Shown here: in pieces, positions 38,586 through 49,259 of the stretch
How positions within the stretch are numbered: the first letter of the stretch is position 1
Layout of the letters: each line of letters opens with the position of its first letter
Source of the DNA: Trichomonas tenax
Taxonomy: Eukaryota > Parabasalia > Trichomonadida > Trichomonadidae
Direction of reading: 5' to 3'
Length of the DNA: 64,000 bases
NCBI GenBank assembly: GCA_023091735.1
Contig: JALKBU010000101.1
Coordinates: 21,939-85,938, forward strand
Program-made: the position numbers and the translations under genes
Notes under the pieces: model-generated
What the model saw: the letters and a program-made list of their open reading frames with translations, nothing else
Database searches by the model: none
Told to the model about the DNA's origin: nothing

Positions 38586-40016
38586 ATGAATGTGAAGAGA
38601 ATTTTTTCGAAGAACATTCGCAAAAAAATCGTTTTATTCATTATAATCATTATCATATTCTCGCTATTGGCCATGACATTCAGATACAAAGAATTGAAGC
38701 CATTTCCTGTTCAAGTTACAGAAGATTCTATAATATTTTCACCACCACAAGAATATAACCAAATCAGATGGGAAATTCGAGCAAACGGAGGAACAGCAAT
38801 CGATAATCTATCGAAATATTGTAGCTTTGCGTGTTGTAAAATTACATCAATTTTTGGTGGAAACCAATCTATTCATTTCTATTACAAAAACAAAGAAATT
38901 TTCAAAGAAGAATACGAAATAACACATGGAAGAATCACTTGTTACGAAGGAGATTGGAAACGCAGAATATGCAGAATTAAAGATATCTGTTTCGATAATG
39001 GAACAATGACATTGTTGGCGCCATATAATATAACTCCTGAGCTACCTTTTGCAACTATTGGAGCGCGTAATCCTCCGTACGATCAGAAGAAAGATCGACA
39101 AACAGTTTTTAACATCAATATTTCAACGCGAACTATTGCATCATCGCGACAGATCTTCGAGAACACAACGATTTACACATCAGTGTTCCACAACTCACAC
39201 ATGCTTTGGCACGTTTTGTTCGATTTCAGTTTCCCATTGTATCACACGATGTTATTCTTTAATTTAGAGGATTCTCTTCCAAATGTCATTGTTACTCCAC
39301 ACGGAGGAAAGATTGCTGATAAGCAGTTCAAGAAGATATTAAAGGCATTCACAAACACCGTGTATTACCTCAAAGAGAACGCTTGTTACAAAGATTTGAT
39401 TCTTGGAATAACAAAAGTTAAAGAAGATGATGGAATCAATTATTCATTCCCAAAGAATTTCACGCATTCATTAAAACCCAAACTATATAAATACTTCAAT
39501 ATAACAGATGTTGAAATCCCAAGGCCAAGAGTTATTCTTGTTAATAGGAAAGATACGCGAAAAATAGTGAATTCCAAAGAACTTTTAGATAAATTAAGAG
39601 AGCTTTACCCACAATATGATTATCAAGAGCTATTTCTTGAAAAGATGCCTATGGGATACCAGATATCGAATATATCCATGTGCGACATTCTCATTGGTGC
39701 TCATGGAAGCGGCTTAGCGCATGTTGCATGGATGAAATCAGGAAAGGATTTGATCGAAATATTCCCTTATCAGTTCAATTGCAAGAACTGGTATGAGAAG
39801 GCTGTTGTTGTCTCTGGTGTCAACTATCACTCATACATGCCAGGAAGTTCCGATGAGTCAGCAAATATCGCAAACGCAGTCGAAATATGCTGGGACAAAG
39901 AAAACAGATGCACCGGAAAATGTCATGACAAACTCCGTGACCAGGACATCGAAGTCAACATAACAAGATTCATAGAACAAACTTCCCACGTTTTCAAACC
40001 CCAAACAGTCACATGA
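38586..40016 (+). CDS. GT61-family glycosyltransferase (type II membrane protein)
   Basis: A 476-residue protein with a basic N-terminus and one membrane segment at about residues 13-30 (KIVLFIIIIIIFSLLAM), then a lumenal catalytic region. 'NTTIYTSVFHNSHMLWHVLFDFSFPLYHTMLFF' corresponds to the GT61 'HN..H...D...P' block. 'RVILVNRKDTRKIVN' and 'MSICDILIGAHGSGLAHVAWM'-type sequence (residues about 372-392) are the family hallmark seen in EOGT, POMGNT2 and plant XYL/XAT enzymes. It likely acts in the ER or Golgi on glycoproteins or glycans; the sugar donor cannot be read from sequence. Several N-x-S/T sites occur. Confidence 0.85.
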   Translation: MNVKRIFSKNIRKKIVLFIIIIIIFSLLAMTFRYKELKPFPVQVTEDSIIFSPPQEYNQIRWEIRANGGTAIDNLSKYCSFACCKITSIFGGNQSIHFYYKNKEIFKEEYEITHGRITCYEGDWKRRICRIKDICFDNGTMTLLAPYNITPELPFATIGARNPPYDQKKDRQTVFNINISTRTIASSRQIFENTTIYTSVFHNSHMLWHVLFDFSFPLYHTMLFFNLEDSLPNVIVTPHGGKIADKQFKKILKAFTNTVYYLKENACYKDLILGITKVKEDDGINYSFPKNFTHSLKPKLYKYFNITDVEIPRPRVILVNRKDTRKIVNSKELLDKLRELYPQYDYQELFLEKMPMGYQISNISMCDILIGAHGSGLAHVAWMKSGKDLIEIFPYQFNCKNWYEKAVVVSGVNYHSYMPGSSDESANIANAVEICWDKENRCTGKCHDKLRDQDIEVNITRFIEQTSHVFKPQTVT

Positions 40017-40062
40017 AAAGATTTTTGATGCATTAAAATATAGTTAAGATAATGCATTATCA

Positions 40063-40262
40063 TCAGCCAGAAGATCCTCGTTAAGATATATTATGAAGCA
40101 AGTTTTTAGCTCGAAACTATCCCATGAAACACTTTTAGATTCATGAACAATCATTGGAAATCAGAATCAAAAGGAGGAGAAATATATTGTTTATGGTCAA
40201 TAAGAAATTATTCTTGTTAAGATATTTATTAGGAAGCAAGTTTTCAAGATCGAAAATATCAA
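40063..40262 (+). repeat. Degenerate 136-bp direct duplication
   Basis: GTTAAGATATATTATGAAGC at 40080 and GTTAAGATATTTATTAGGAA at 40216 begin two related stretches that continue with AAGCAAGTTTT and TCGAAA.TATC. They lie in the spacer between the GT61 gene and the gene at 40332. Confidence 0.55.
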
Positions 40263-40331
40263 ATTAGAATATAAAAGGGAGAGAAAATATAAAGAAGGGA
40301 TCAATTTGGTAATTAAGAGTCGTATAAAATT

Positions 40332-41879
40332 ATGGAGGACGTTGTTAATATGGGGCGTGAAAATATAATGAGGGGATTTGGTATATTTTTAGGGTCTGGA
40401 AAATTTATTGAGGGTATTTTCATAATGAATGCAATTTTTAAAGATTTTGGTCCAGAAGAAGAAAATCCGACTGAGATAATTGATAGAGATGAAGTAATGA
40501 AGACAAAGCTTTTCATTATAGAAGATTTACAAGGAAAACTCGATTTTTTTATTGAACAAGAAAATATTGTTGAAATTGATTCATGTTTGGAACAATTCGC
40601 AGATTTACTTTCTGACATAGATTATCACCCATTACTTAATTACAGAAGATCAATGACGCAAATACTACTTTCAGCATTTCGAGTAGATTTTCCAATAAAA
40701 ACGATCATTTTGGCAATAGATGGATTAACAAAATGGGTTGCTGCTCAAAGTTATGATAATGATTTACTTTATGAAGAAGAATTTTATATTAAATTAATTG
40801 ATCTTTTGCGAAACGATGGTTTTAATATTAGAGCTAGAGGAAATATCCTGTGCTTAATTCAAAATTTAGCAATTCAGCGATCAGCAATTTTAGAATATTT
40901 TATTCAAACAAATAACGTCAATGTATTTGAAAACTACTTTACAGTGACAGATATTTATCAGCAGAATCCAATACCATATATTCTTTCAATGCTTATAAAG
41001 CTGCAATACGATAATTTGCCATTTTATTGGGAATTTTTAGAGAAAATTCCAACTTTTCCTGTAGTTTACAATGACGAAAACTTATTCTTCTTATATATGT
41101 TTTCCACCAAAATTCCAGACGCCATGCCGCATTTTTTGAGCTTTATTGCAAACACAGATGTTATTCTCGCAATGTTTCCATTATCGATTAATTTAGTTCG
41201 AATATATAATGTTTTATTTCAAACTGTTGATTACGATGAATTCCAAACATTGCTTTTTCTTTTTGATCCACGAGAGTGCTACAATCATCTTAAGAATAGC
41301 GAAGACTATGAAGAGATTATCACGTTTATTATCAACTATTTAATATATATGAGTGAATCGGATGTTAAAATGTTTCGAATTGATCAACTCATTCTTGAAA
41401 TCACAGAAAGAGTCAGTCAATCAACGATCAGCATTTACGCAATATTCGCTAATGCTGTAGAAGACTTTTTTGGGAAAGCAGACATCGGCAAAATCCAGTT
41501 ATTGATCAATTACGATTTCTTGAATGCAATTTTCGAAATGTTATTCTCTGATTCTGTAACAATCGTTAAATCAGGTTTCAGGATATTCATGAAGATTATG
41601 CAATTGACGGTGATTAATTTCAGCGCTGTAACGAATATTGCGATGCGAGAAACTGACAATTTTCTAATAAAAAATCATGTAGAAGATGCATTAGAACAAG
41701 CAGGAGAGTTGATGACAGAAGAAAATCAAGAAGAGCTCGAAGCTGTAATTAAAGCATTCAACGAGACTTTAGAACAGTACCAAGAGAAATATGATGAATT
41801 AGAAAGCGAAAGAAAACCAAATCCAGTGGAAATCGCAGAAATATCATCAGATGAAGATTTTGATGATAAAATAGTATAA
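40332..41879 (+). CDS. Hypothetical alpha-solenoid (ARM-like) protein
   Basis: A 515-residue all-helical, acidic protein. Helical pairs of ARM type are visible, for example 'VEIDSCLEQFADLLSDIDYHPLLNYRRSMTQILLSAF', 'RARGNILCLIQNLAIQRSAILEYFIQ' and 'INYDFLNAIFEMLFSDSVTIVKSGFRIFMKIM'. A coiled C-terminus precedes the acidic end EIAEISSDEDFDDKIV. No catalytic residues or membrane segments. Codons are AT-rich. Probably a protein-interaction scaffold, similar in style to the protein at 20486. Function unknown. Confidence 0.65.
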   Translation: MEDVVNMGRENIMRGFGIFLGSGKFIEGIFIMNAIFKDFGPEEENPTEIIDRDEVMKTKLFIIEDLQGKLDFFIEQENIVEIDSCLEQFADLLSDIDYHPLLNYRRSMTQILLSAFRVDFPIKTIILAIDGLTKWVAAQSYDNDLLYEEEFYIKLIDLLRNDGFNIRARGNILCLIQNLAIQRSAILEYFIQTNNVNVFENYFTVTDIYQQNPIPYILSMLIKLQYDNLPFYWEFLEKIPTFPVVYNDENLFFLYMFSTKIPDAMPHFLSFIANTDVILAMFPLSINLVRIYNVLFQTVDYDEFQTLLFLFDPRECYNHLKNSEDYEEIITFIINYLIYMSESDVKMFRIDQLILEITERVSQSTISIYAIFANAVEDFFGKADIGKIQLLINYDFLNAIFEMLFSDSVTIVKSGFRIFMKIMQLTVINFSAVTNIAMRETDNFLIKNHVEDALEQAGELMTEENQEELEAVIKAFNETLEQYQEKYDELESERKPNPVEIAEISSDEDFDDKIV

Positions 41880-41940
41880 TTTTGTTTGTATGATATTATA
41901 AATAGTTTTTTAAATAGCTAATAAATATAAATACAAAGAA

Positions 41941-44900
41941 TTAGTCGAGAGACTGCCACTCATCATCGCCTCCACGATCGCGCTTCTTAATTGTACCGAA
42001 TGTCTTAAGTGTCCGAACTTTCTTCCTTGTCTCGAGCTTGGAAATCTGCTTCTCTGTTGACTGAACTGTTGTCTGCTTCTGTCTCTGTGACGCAGCGTTG
42101 AAGGCCTCCTTGACAGCTGCTTCATCGATCTTTTTGACGTCCTGGATGATGTTGACTGCTGTAGAGACAATGTCTTTTCCGCGCTGCACATCTGTGCCGA
42201 AGTTGGAGATAACAACAATGGCGATCCTCGATGTAGCTACGAAAGACTTGTGCTTCGACTCGAGAGAAGATTTATCTATGGCCGTGATTGCGAGTCTGAT
42301 GAATTGCATGAAGACAACGACGTTGTTGATGTCGTTGGAGCAAAACTCTTCCAATGTCTTGAATTCATCGTTGGAGACAACTTCTGCGCCGATCTCCGGA
42401 TCAGCAATGAGAAGATCTGCAAGGAAGATCATTCCTCCCTTCATGAAGTTCTTCCATGCGAACTTGCTGACCATCTTTCTGTCGATCTCTCCTTTCGCCA
42501 GGAGAGCGCGCTTTGACAAATCGAGGACGAACTGCAAATGGCTCTGCTTGAGTTCGCAATCAGCATAAACAGTGTTCGTGACTTTGCTTGCTAATGACGG
42601 TGATCGAGAGAATAAGACTGCGAAGAAAGCGACGGCCTTAAGTCCATCAACACCACCGGACTTGAACTCCTTAAGAACGTTGCCGGAGATCTCTTCTGCG
42701 AGATTATCGACAGCGTGCGCTGGGCCTTTCATAACGAGGTGTGCGAGAGACTCTAATGAGAATGTGCTCTTGAGAGCGAATGCGATCAAGTGCTCCCACG
42801 TCTGGTCGTTGCCTGGCTTGATGAGGCGTGAGCAGGAAAGCAAGAATGATGGAAGAGCGTATGAAAGAAGCTGCGATGAAAGCTGGTTCGCGTGGTGAAC
42901 AGCAGAAATTGCGTTTGTGACGTTGTCTTCTGTGATTTCGTCATCATAGTACATGAATGTTGCAGCGAGGGCTTCGAAAGCAGCCAAGATTCTCCATGAC
43001 TCCGTGCATGTCACGATTTCGCCGATGAAGAAATCGACGAGATCTGCGATCTTGATGATGTCGAGCTTGAAGTAGTGCTGGAGCCAAACGAATGATGTTG
43101 TGAGCTCTCTGTAGAAGTTCTCGTAGTCAAGTCTGAACTGAGCGATGTCACTCCACTTCGACTTTCCGCGCCACAATGTCATTGAGTGCTTGATGATGCC
43201 ACCGAAGTCTGGAACGAGTTTCTCAGAGAATGAAACTGTCAACTTGAAGACAGCCTCGTTCTGACGAGCGATGCTGCAGAGGTGTGAAGAAATGTTGTAG
43301 TAAGCGAATGTACGCTGCTTGCAGACAGTTAAACCATTGACAAAGCCAGTTAAGACTGTCATGAACTCTTCTGGGTGGTTCTTGAGGTTGTCGTAGTGGA
43401 ACGAAAGGAATTTGATAAGGAATGGACCAGATAATGCGAGATCGCTGTGGAAGCCGAATCTGACTGCAATGGCGAATTGAGAATCGTATAACTCAAGGAG
43501 TCTTGAGCCATCGTCTGTGATGACGCCTTCGAAGTGAACAATGATCATGTGCATCAACTGGAATGACAACTGAACTAACTCTGCCTTTCCTGTTTCGATG
43601 GCTCTTGTGACAGAGGTCATCAAGTCATCGAGGCACTCTGTGAGCAATGGTCTGCTCTTGGAGAGGACAGAAAGCATTGTCTTTGCAACAGACAGAGCGC
43701 AGTTCTTCACGAGATAATCTGCTTCGATTGTGGCATCACCTGTGTTTGGAATGGCGCTTGCAGAGAGAATGGATTTGATGTGTCTGATCCACTGTGTCAA
43801 TCTTGCTCTGATCTGTTCTTCGTCTTCATGTCCGATTGCGGATTCAGCGAAAACGTTGGCAACAGCGTTTACAAATTGATCAGCGCGTTTGTCTGATGAT
43901 CTCTGAAGCAAAATCAATATTCTCGGAACGAAGTCGAAGAAATCCGGATCGTTTGGTGATGGAACTTTGAGCATATCAGCGAATGCACCGCATGCAGCGA
44001 GTTGCAATGGAATAGAAGCTCCCTGGTGTGATGGGAACAAAACTGGCTCCGGATCGATTAATTCGCGTGCGAAGGCGAAAACTGGACGAAGGATTCTGAA
44101 AATGATCTGCATAGAGAATGGAATACGGATCTGTCTGAACGCCTGAATGATCTGGCGAATGATTGGGACAACGGAAGCTCTCGAATCCTGGATCTCCGGT
44201 GAAATGATTGGAAGGATGTTCTGGAAGCACAATGATAGATAGTAAAGGTTGAATGGATTGAGGATAACCGGAGAGTTCAAGATCTGAATGATCGCCTGGC
44301 ACTGGATGTCTGTGACTTTCATAGCGCTGAGCATCACAGAGTGGCAGCTGTAGAGTACAGACAAAGCGTGAAGAGCGTATGGTGTTGCATTTGTGTTCTT
44401 TGCAATGTCATTCAACTCGTGCATCATCAACGAGATAAGATTTTCATCGAGTGATGCGTGAGCGATGATCGCAGAGTAAATCAAGCACTTTGTTCTGCTG
44501 CGCTGCTTCTGCAATAACTGAACGACTTGATTGATGGCCTCGATGTCGTCCTTGACCCAGATACCAATAACTTCGGCTGAAACCTGTTGCTGGATCAAAT
44601 CTGCGTTATCGTTCATCTGTTCGATCAAAGAAACGTGGATTCCAGATGGAAGCAAGTTTCTTGTCTTTGGATCGCTGACGATTGACAACAACAAGTTGTG
44701 GCCCATCAATGAATGCTCGTAGCTGTGGAGTAATCTGTCAACTAAGACGTCGACAGCATTTGATTCGAGAGCAGCAACGAGAATTGAGAAGTTTTCAATT
44801 GTGTAATAGTTGAATGGTGGTGTTGCGATTTTGTCGAAGATGATCTCGTAATTATATTGCTTGAAAGTAAGTGGCTGAAGGAGATCGATTGATGATGGCA

Positions 44901-46659
44901 TTGGGCATTTAATGCGCTCTCTGCTGTACTCACTGCTTGGCGTGGACTTCAAGATTGGCTCCAAGAGAATCAAAACAATTGACGTAAGTTCTGGTGTCTT
45001 TGGAATGATCTTTGGACCAGCGAGGAAGACAGCGAGACGAGAGGTCTGGCACTGAAGGCAGTACTGGTCCATAAGAAGCTGAAGAATGCGTGGACCCTGT
45101 TCATAGTTTGAGTGCTGAACGAGGAAAAGAGATAAAGCAAGTCCGAGATTCTTCAATCTCTTCGATCTGGCATCACCAATTGTAATCTGGTTGTCGAAGA
45201 AAGCTATGAAGTTGTCGAGAGCCGTAGAAACAAGCTCGTGTGGAACTAAGCACCTTGGAAGGACTGTCATGAGTGAGAAAGCGGCCCAGAACTGGATATC
45301 AAATATATCTGTGAGCATCAAGGCTCTGTTCAAGAACAAACCGATGTTTGCTGCCAATTCATCGGCCCACTTCATGCGGAGCTTCGAAGCACCGAGAATA
45401 TATGTCACGATTGTTGCCATGCCCTGGAAATCGTTGTCGCAGTTTGGATTGTTGTCCGGGGGCTTCGCTAAGAACAATGTCGCTGTCTCGAGATAAAGAC
45501 GCGCGTGTTCTGGATGAGAATGGCACAAGTTTGAATAAAAAGCAGCAGCTGTTCTTCTCGCTGATGAGTTTCCACTCTGTGTGAGCTGAAGAGCGAGAGC
45601 GGCGATTTCTCTGATCGATGTATAGTCGCAGGAAAGCGCGCGAAGAAGAAGGAGCTGTGCGGCAGACGGAGGCTGTTCGTGAGCGACACTTGTGAAGAGC
45701 TCTTTGCGAACATCTGTTCCGAACAATGACATGAGCTGAACAATCTCACTTTGCATTGTTTTACGCACAAAATTGAACAAAAGAGGCAAATTCTTGTGAA
45801 CAGTTTGCGGCTGAAGTAAATCGAGGAAGTGTTGAAGGATCATTGGGAAATTCTGCTTAAACGCGACGAGGATACCGAACGCTTCTTCGAAATACGGCTC
45901 ATCGCCAGTCTGTCCGCCTTTCTTCGAAATACTGAAATCTGAAGCTTGCTGTTGCTTATCTCCCTTAAGTGAGAACGGAAGGAATGCGATTTGTGCGATA
46001 AGGAAACAAACTTCATCAACGACAAATGTCGAAGCTGCATGTTTTAATATGATATTTGCGATATTAACGAATTTTTGAGTTGGAAGTAGATTTGTTGCGA
46101 GGAGTGCAATGAAGAAACGTACAGCCGATAGCTGATAAGTTTCGTTCGAATTTGTGATATGTTTTGAAGTCATTTGAAATGCTTCTTCAGCGTGTGATTT
46201 CAGACCTGTTTTATCAACTATGTAGCATGCAGTAAGTGCCATCAAACACGGATATTGCAATTTTGGAATCAGTGGAATAATTTTTTGCACAAGTCCAGGA
46301 AGCATTGACTTAAAAGTATGACCGAGTTGATCAATGATCAGACTGATGCCGATAATATTTGCCTGGTTAGGTTTCTTCGTTACTAATGTGACTAAATCCC
46401 ATAATTTAGGAGAAGCCTGTGAATTGTAGATCTTTATCAAGCATTTTGCGATCCTATTTGCACACTGCATCGACAGATCGCCGCTGTTGATGTTAAACAA
46501 AGGAAGAAGCACTTTTTCCAATGCTTGGCCATCTTCATTTGTTAATTTCTCGGGAACAACTTTCTCAAAATCAAGCAGTAAGTTACATATGATTTGCTCT
46601 GCTGGTATTAATCGCTTTTGCTTCGCGATTTTCTCTAAACTTCCAATCAGAGCTTCCAT
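41941..46659 (-). CDS. HEATR5/Laa1-like HEAT-repeat protein
   Basis: A 1572-residue solenoid of HEAT repeats, the largest in the window. Two regions follow HEATR5 closely by eye. The N-terminal part has 'QCANRIAKCLIKIYNSQASPKLWDLVTLVTKK...GHTFKSMLPGLVQKIIPLIPK'. A central block has 'ATPYALHALSVLYSCHSVMLSAMKVTDIQCQAIIQILNSPV...LSLCFQNILPIISPEI', matching HEATR5's 'WALHSLSLIIDSAGPLYY...L.ALITTLGPEL'. It ends in a basic tail and DDEWQSLD. HEATR5/Laa1 works with AP-1 and clathrin adaptors in TGN-endosome traffic. It is shorter than the roughly 2050 residues of metazoan forms. Minus-strand AAAAGTGACGAAAA precedes the ATG. Confidence 0.65.
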   Translation of the reverse strand: MEALIGSLEKIAKQKRLIPAEQIICNLLLDFEKVVPEKLTNEDGQALEKVLLPLFNINSGDLSMQCANRIAKCLIKIYNSQASPKLWDLVTLVTKKPNQANIIGISLIIDQLGHTFKSMLPGLVQKIIPLIPKLQYPCLMALTACYIVDKTGLKSHAEEAFQMTSKHITNSNETYQLSAVRFFIALLATNLLPTQKFVNIANIILKHAASTFVVDEVCFLIAQIAFLPFSLKGDKQQQASDFSISKKGGQTGDEPYFEEAFGILVAFKQNFPMILQHFLDLLQPQTVHKNLPLLFNFVRKTMQSEIVQLMSLFGTDVRKELFTSVAHEQPPSAAQLLLLRALSCDYTSIREIAALALQLTQSGNSSARRTAAAFYSNLCHSHPEHARLYLETATLFLAKPPDNNPNCDNDFQGMATIVTYILGASKLRMKWADELAANIGLFLNRALMLTDIFDIQFWAAFSLMTVLPRCLVPHELVSTALDNFIAFFDNQITIGDARSKRLKNLGLALSLFLVQHSNYEQGPRILQLLMDQYCLQCQTSRLAVFLAGPKIIPKTPELTSIVLILLEPILKSTPSSEYSRERIKCPMPSSIDLLQPLTFKQYNYEIIFDKIATPPFNYYTIENFSILVAALESNAVDVLVDRLLHSYEHSLMGHNLLLSIVSDPKTRNLLPSGIHVSLIEQMNDNADLIQQQVSAEVIGIWVKDDIEAINQVVQLLQKQRSRTKCLIYSAIIAHASLDENLISLMMHELNDIAKNTNATPYALHALSVLYSCHSVMLSAMKVTDIQCQAIIQILNSPVILNPFNLYYLSLCFQNILPIISPEIQDSRASVVPIIRQIIQAFRQIRIPFSMQIIFRILRPVFAFARELIDPEPVLFPSHQGASIPLQLAACGAFADMLKVPSPNDPDFFDFVPRILILLQRSSDKRADQFVNAVANVFAESAIGHEDEEQIRARLTQWIRHIKSILSASAIPNTGDATIEADYLVKNCALSVAKTMLSVLSKSRPLLTECLDDLMTSVTRAIETGKAELVQLSFQLMHMIIVHFEGVITDDGSRLLELYDSQFAIAVRFGFHSDLALSGPFLIKFLSFHYDNLKNHPEEFMTVLTGFVNGLTVCKQRTFAYYNISSHLCSIARQNEAVFKLTVSFSEKLVPDFGGIIKHSMTLWRGKSKWSDIAQFRLDYENFYRELTTSFVWLQHYFKLDIIKIADLVDFFIGEIVTCTESWRILAAFEALAATFMYYDDEITEDNVTNAISAVHHANQLSSQLLSYALPSFLLSCSRLIKPGNDQTWEHLIAFALKSTFSLESLAHLVMKGPAHAVDNLAEEISGNVLKEFKSGGVDGLKAVAFFAVLFSRSPSLASKVTNTVYADCELKQSHLQFVLDLSKRALLAKGEIDRKMVSKFAWKNFMKGGMIFLADLLIADPEIGAEVVSNDEFKTLEEFCSNDINNVVVFMQFIRLAITAIDKSSLESKHKSFVATSRIAIVVISNFGTDVQRGKDIVSTAVNIIQDVKKIDEAAVKEAFNAASQRQKQTTVQSTEKQISKLETRKKVRTLKTFGTIKKRDRGGDDEWQSLD

Positions 46660-47179
46660 TATATAAAATTTTCGTCACTTTTCCTCGCGATAACGATAAA
46701 ATTACTCTCAATAATTGACTTCCTTATTTTATTATGTTTCTAAAATTACCTCTTTCTGTATATTAGATTTCACTTAAAATTTTCAAAATTTCTTTGTTTT
46801 TTAAATGTATTGAAATATTTTGTCAACGCAATGAGAATTTTAGAATCAATGTATAATTTTTATTCCTGGATTTATATCTATTGCATTACACAACATAGCC
46901 AACTTTTTGTTTTTTTCTAAACAAATATTTCATCTATCTTTGTAAATCAATTTCATTCAATGAAATTTATATAAATTTTTATAAAAACTTGAGGCATAGA
47001 CATTGAGATAGAAATGAAAGAAATTTTTACTAAAAACAAATATATTATAATACAAGATTATTAATCAAATAGAACAAAATCACTATAAATATATCATATT
47101 AAACTGGTTGCCATTGTATTCTAATATATATAAACAAAAACACACTTTTTTGTGAAACATATTATATTTTGTGATGATA
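46660..47179. other. AT-rich spacer
   Basis: Contains the putative start region of the HEAT gene and AT-rich sequence. No gene or repeat recognised. Confidence 0.35.
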
Positions 47180-48751
47180 TTAGATTGACATGAAATTGGT
47201 GACAGGAGCACGAAGAAGAATGAGCCATCCAATGGAGCAGAAAGTGATCGTGATGATTGTAGGTAAAAGAGTTGTGACAATAGAAACAATCTTAAAATGA
47301 TACGAATCTAATGACTTCGATTCGCAATATTCGCCTTCATAGAGATCATTGCAAACGCATTTACCTAATAGACACTTTCCATTCTTGCATTTGGCCACAC
47401 ACTCATCTGAAATCCACTTAACTACAGTTTGTTTAATGATATTCTTTGCTTCTGTTTCTAACTTTGTTGTTTCATTTGAATCTGGAAGTAAATCGAATGA
47501 TTTAGGGGCACATTCGAGTTCTATTACTTGTATTTCGTTTCTGTAATCTTCTTCTGGCATTAGATTTCTGTTTAAGTCCACTTTGCTCCTCGTGAAAATG
47601 ATTTGGTTTCCAAGATATGCGTTATCATATCTTCTTTGTGCTATTTGCATTTGCCCATCTGAGAACTTATTGAATAAGTAGAAGCACATGTTCTTGTAGT
47701 ATGAAAGATTAACATTTGGAGAAATAAAACCATTAGAAACACGGAAGTTGCCTAACTCACTGCATTTCAAGTACCATATCAATCTGTGTCTTCTATACGC
47801 CGATTCTATTGTTGTTTCTCTGTAATTTGAAGGCATCATTGAAAGATATGAAATTTTCGTCTGTGATAAAAGGCGTTTATATAATGTGGCGAACGCAGTA
47901 AGACTATCATTTGTTGTAGTAAACTCATCACAAATGAGTTGGAAGTTATCATGTGCATTTTGCTGGATTTGATCAAGAAGTGGGAAAATTTGTGCCCAAA
48001 TATATAAAGCATCGGTATAATCAAGACCAATAAACTGATCAATATCAAAATCGAACATATTAAACAAATCTTTCACTCTGTTTTTATCTCCATTATTAAT
48101 AACTGAATCTAAAGTGTCGAAAACATCCAATGCCTTGTGTGCACAGTCCTGCGAAATTTCGTTCAATCTTGATAATATTGTCGTATCAGCGAAAGTATTT
48201 TCGAAAATAATTTTAGTTGTAGCGAAAGAACTCCAAAGACCAACAGAATATTGTGGATACTTGATTCTAAACCATGAAAGAATTGTTGCTGACAAATCTG
48301 AGCCAACAAGAACAACTCTAACGTTAGTTAAAGATAAATTTTTCTGGTAAATATCGAAAAATTGAGCAATATCAGCGTGAATTTGTTCGATTGTTAAGAA
48401 TACAAGATTTTCTTCTGTTGTATCATTATATAATATCGATTTTCCGAAATATCTCATTTCTAAACTCAGCAGCATTGATTTTGTTTGCTTCGCGATATCA
48501 ATGACAGGCCGTGGAAATGGATTTTGTGATGTAATTTGGAAAGAATCTATTAAAGTAAAGACAATTGAACTAATTTTTCCTCCTGATATAAAATTATTAT
48601 CGTAATACGCGTATTGTGTGAACGTTTCCTTGTTTCCACAATCGAAGTGGTCCACTTTTTGTGGGAATGAAATTGTTTGGAATGAACGAGAACTAATAAT
48701 TAAGCAATTTAGCATCAAAAAATATGATTTTAAAGTGATTATAACACTCAT
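47180..48751 (-). CDS. S28 (prolyl carboxypeptidase)-like membrane protein with EGF-like module
   Basis: A 523-residue protein with an N-terminal signal peptide (VIITLKSYFLMLNCLIISSR). The fold markers of peptidase family S28 are present: 'FPQKVDHFDCGNKETFTQYAYYDNNF', 'LSLEMRYFGKS' (family EHRYYGKS), 'LVFLTIEQIHADIAQFF' and 'VLVGSDLSATILSWFRIKYPQYSVGLWSS'. Ser151 occupies the nucleophile position, but the GGSYGG glycines are lost. Where the catalytic GAHHLDL His belongs I read 'ECAPKSFDLLP', with no His. A Cys-rich EGF-like module (about residues 455-481, six Cys) and a C-terminal membrane helix follow. It is probably an inactive surface or endosomal protein. Confidence 0.7.
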   Translation of the reverse strand: MSVIITLKSYFLMLNCLIISSRSFQTISFPQKVDHFDCGNKETFTQYAYYDNNFISGGKISSIVFTLIDSFQITSQNPFPRPVIDIAKQTKSMLLSLEMRYFGKSILYNDTTEENLVFLTIEQIHADIAQFFDIYQKNLSLTNVRVVLVGSDLSATILSWFRIKYPQYSVGLWSSFATTKIIFENTFADTTILSRLNEISQDCAHKALDVFDTLDSVINNGDKNRVKDLFNMFDFDIDQFIGLDYTDALYIWAQIFPLLDQIQQNAHDNFQLICDEFTTTNDSLTAFATLYKRLLSQTKISYLSMMPSNYRETTIESAYRRHRLIWYLKCSELGNFRVSNGFISPNVNLSYYKNMCFYLFNKFSDGQMQIAQRRYDNAYLGNQIIFTRSKVDLNRNLMPEEDYRNEIQVIELECAPKSFDLLPDSNETTKLETEAKNIIKQTVVKWISDECVAKCKNGKCLLGKCVCNDLYEGEYCESKSLDSYHFKIVSIVTTLLPTIITITFCSIGWLILLRAPVTNFMSI

Positions 48752-49259
48752 GAAAATGAAATATTTTTACAAAGTTAGCAATTTTCTCAATTAATCATCG
48801 CTTGAAAACGTTGATAATTTAATGGCATCCAAAATAATAATCTATAATGATAGTTAATAGCTTTTTTAATACATGAGCCTCTACTATCTAAAGAATTTTG
48901 CATTCATGAAATCTCTCAAAAGCCAGAATATATCAAAGAAGAATGAAAATTATGATTTTTGACATGTAAATACTATTTTTTGTAGCCTTTCTGCAAAATT
49001 AATTTCATTAAAATGAGTGGTAACATCCAAGACACTTAAAATGAATGTTAGCATCATACTTTTGTGTCAATAACAGAAACATTCTAACTCAGTTTAAGAC
49101 CATAATGCAGTTAATAAACTATAAAAAATGTTCATTAATTTAGAATGATCTCGAACTGATCATAGTATACCATAGTCTTGTCATTTCGATGCAATCCAGA
49201 TTTCAACGATGTTCGATGTATTGAAATCGTATGATCAAGATGATGGAGAAAACATTGGT
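48752..49259. other. Intergenic region with one TGACATGTAAA
   Basis: A minus-oriented copy of the 11-mer, TGACATGTAAA, lies at 48960-48970, about 210 bases upstream of the S28-like start. The rest is AT-rich. Confidence 0.4.
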
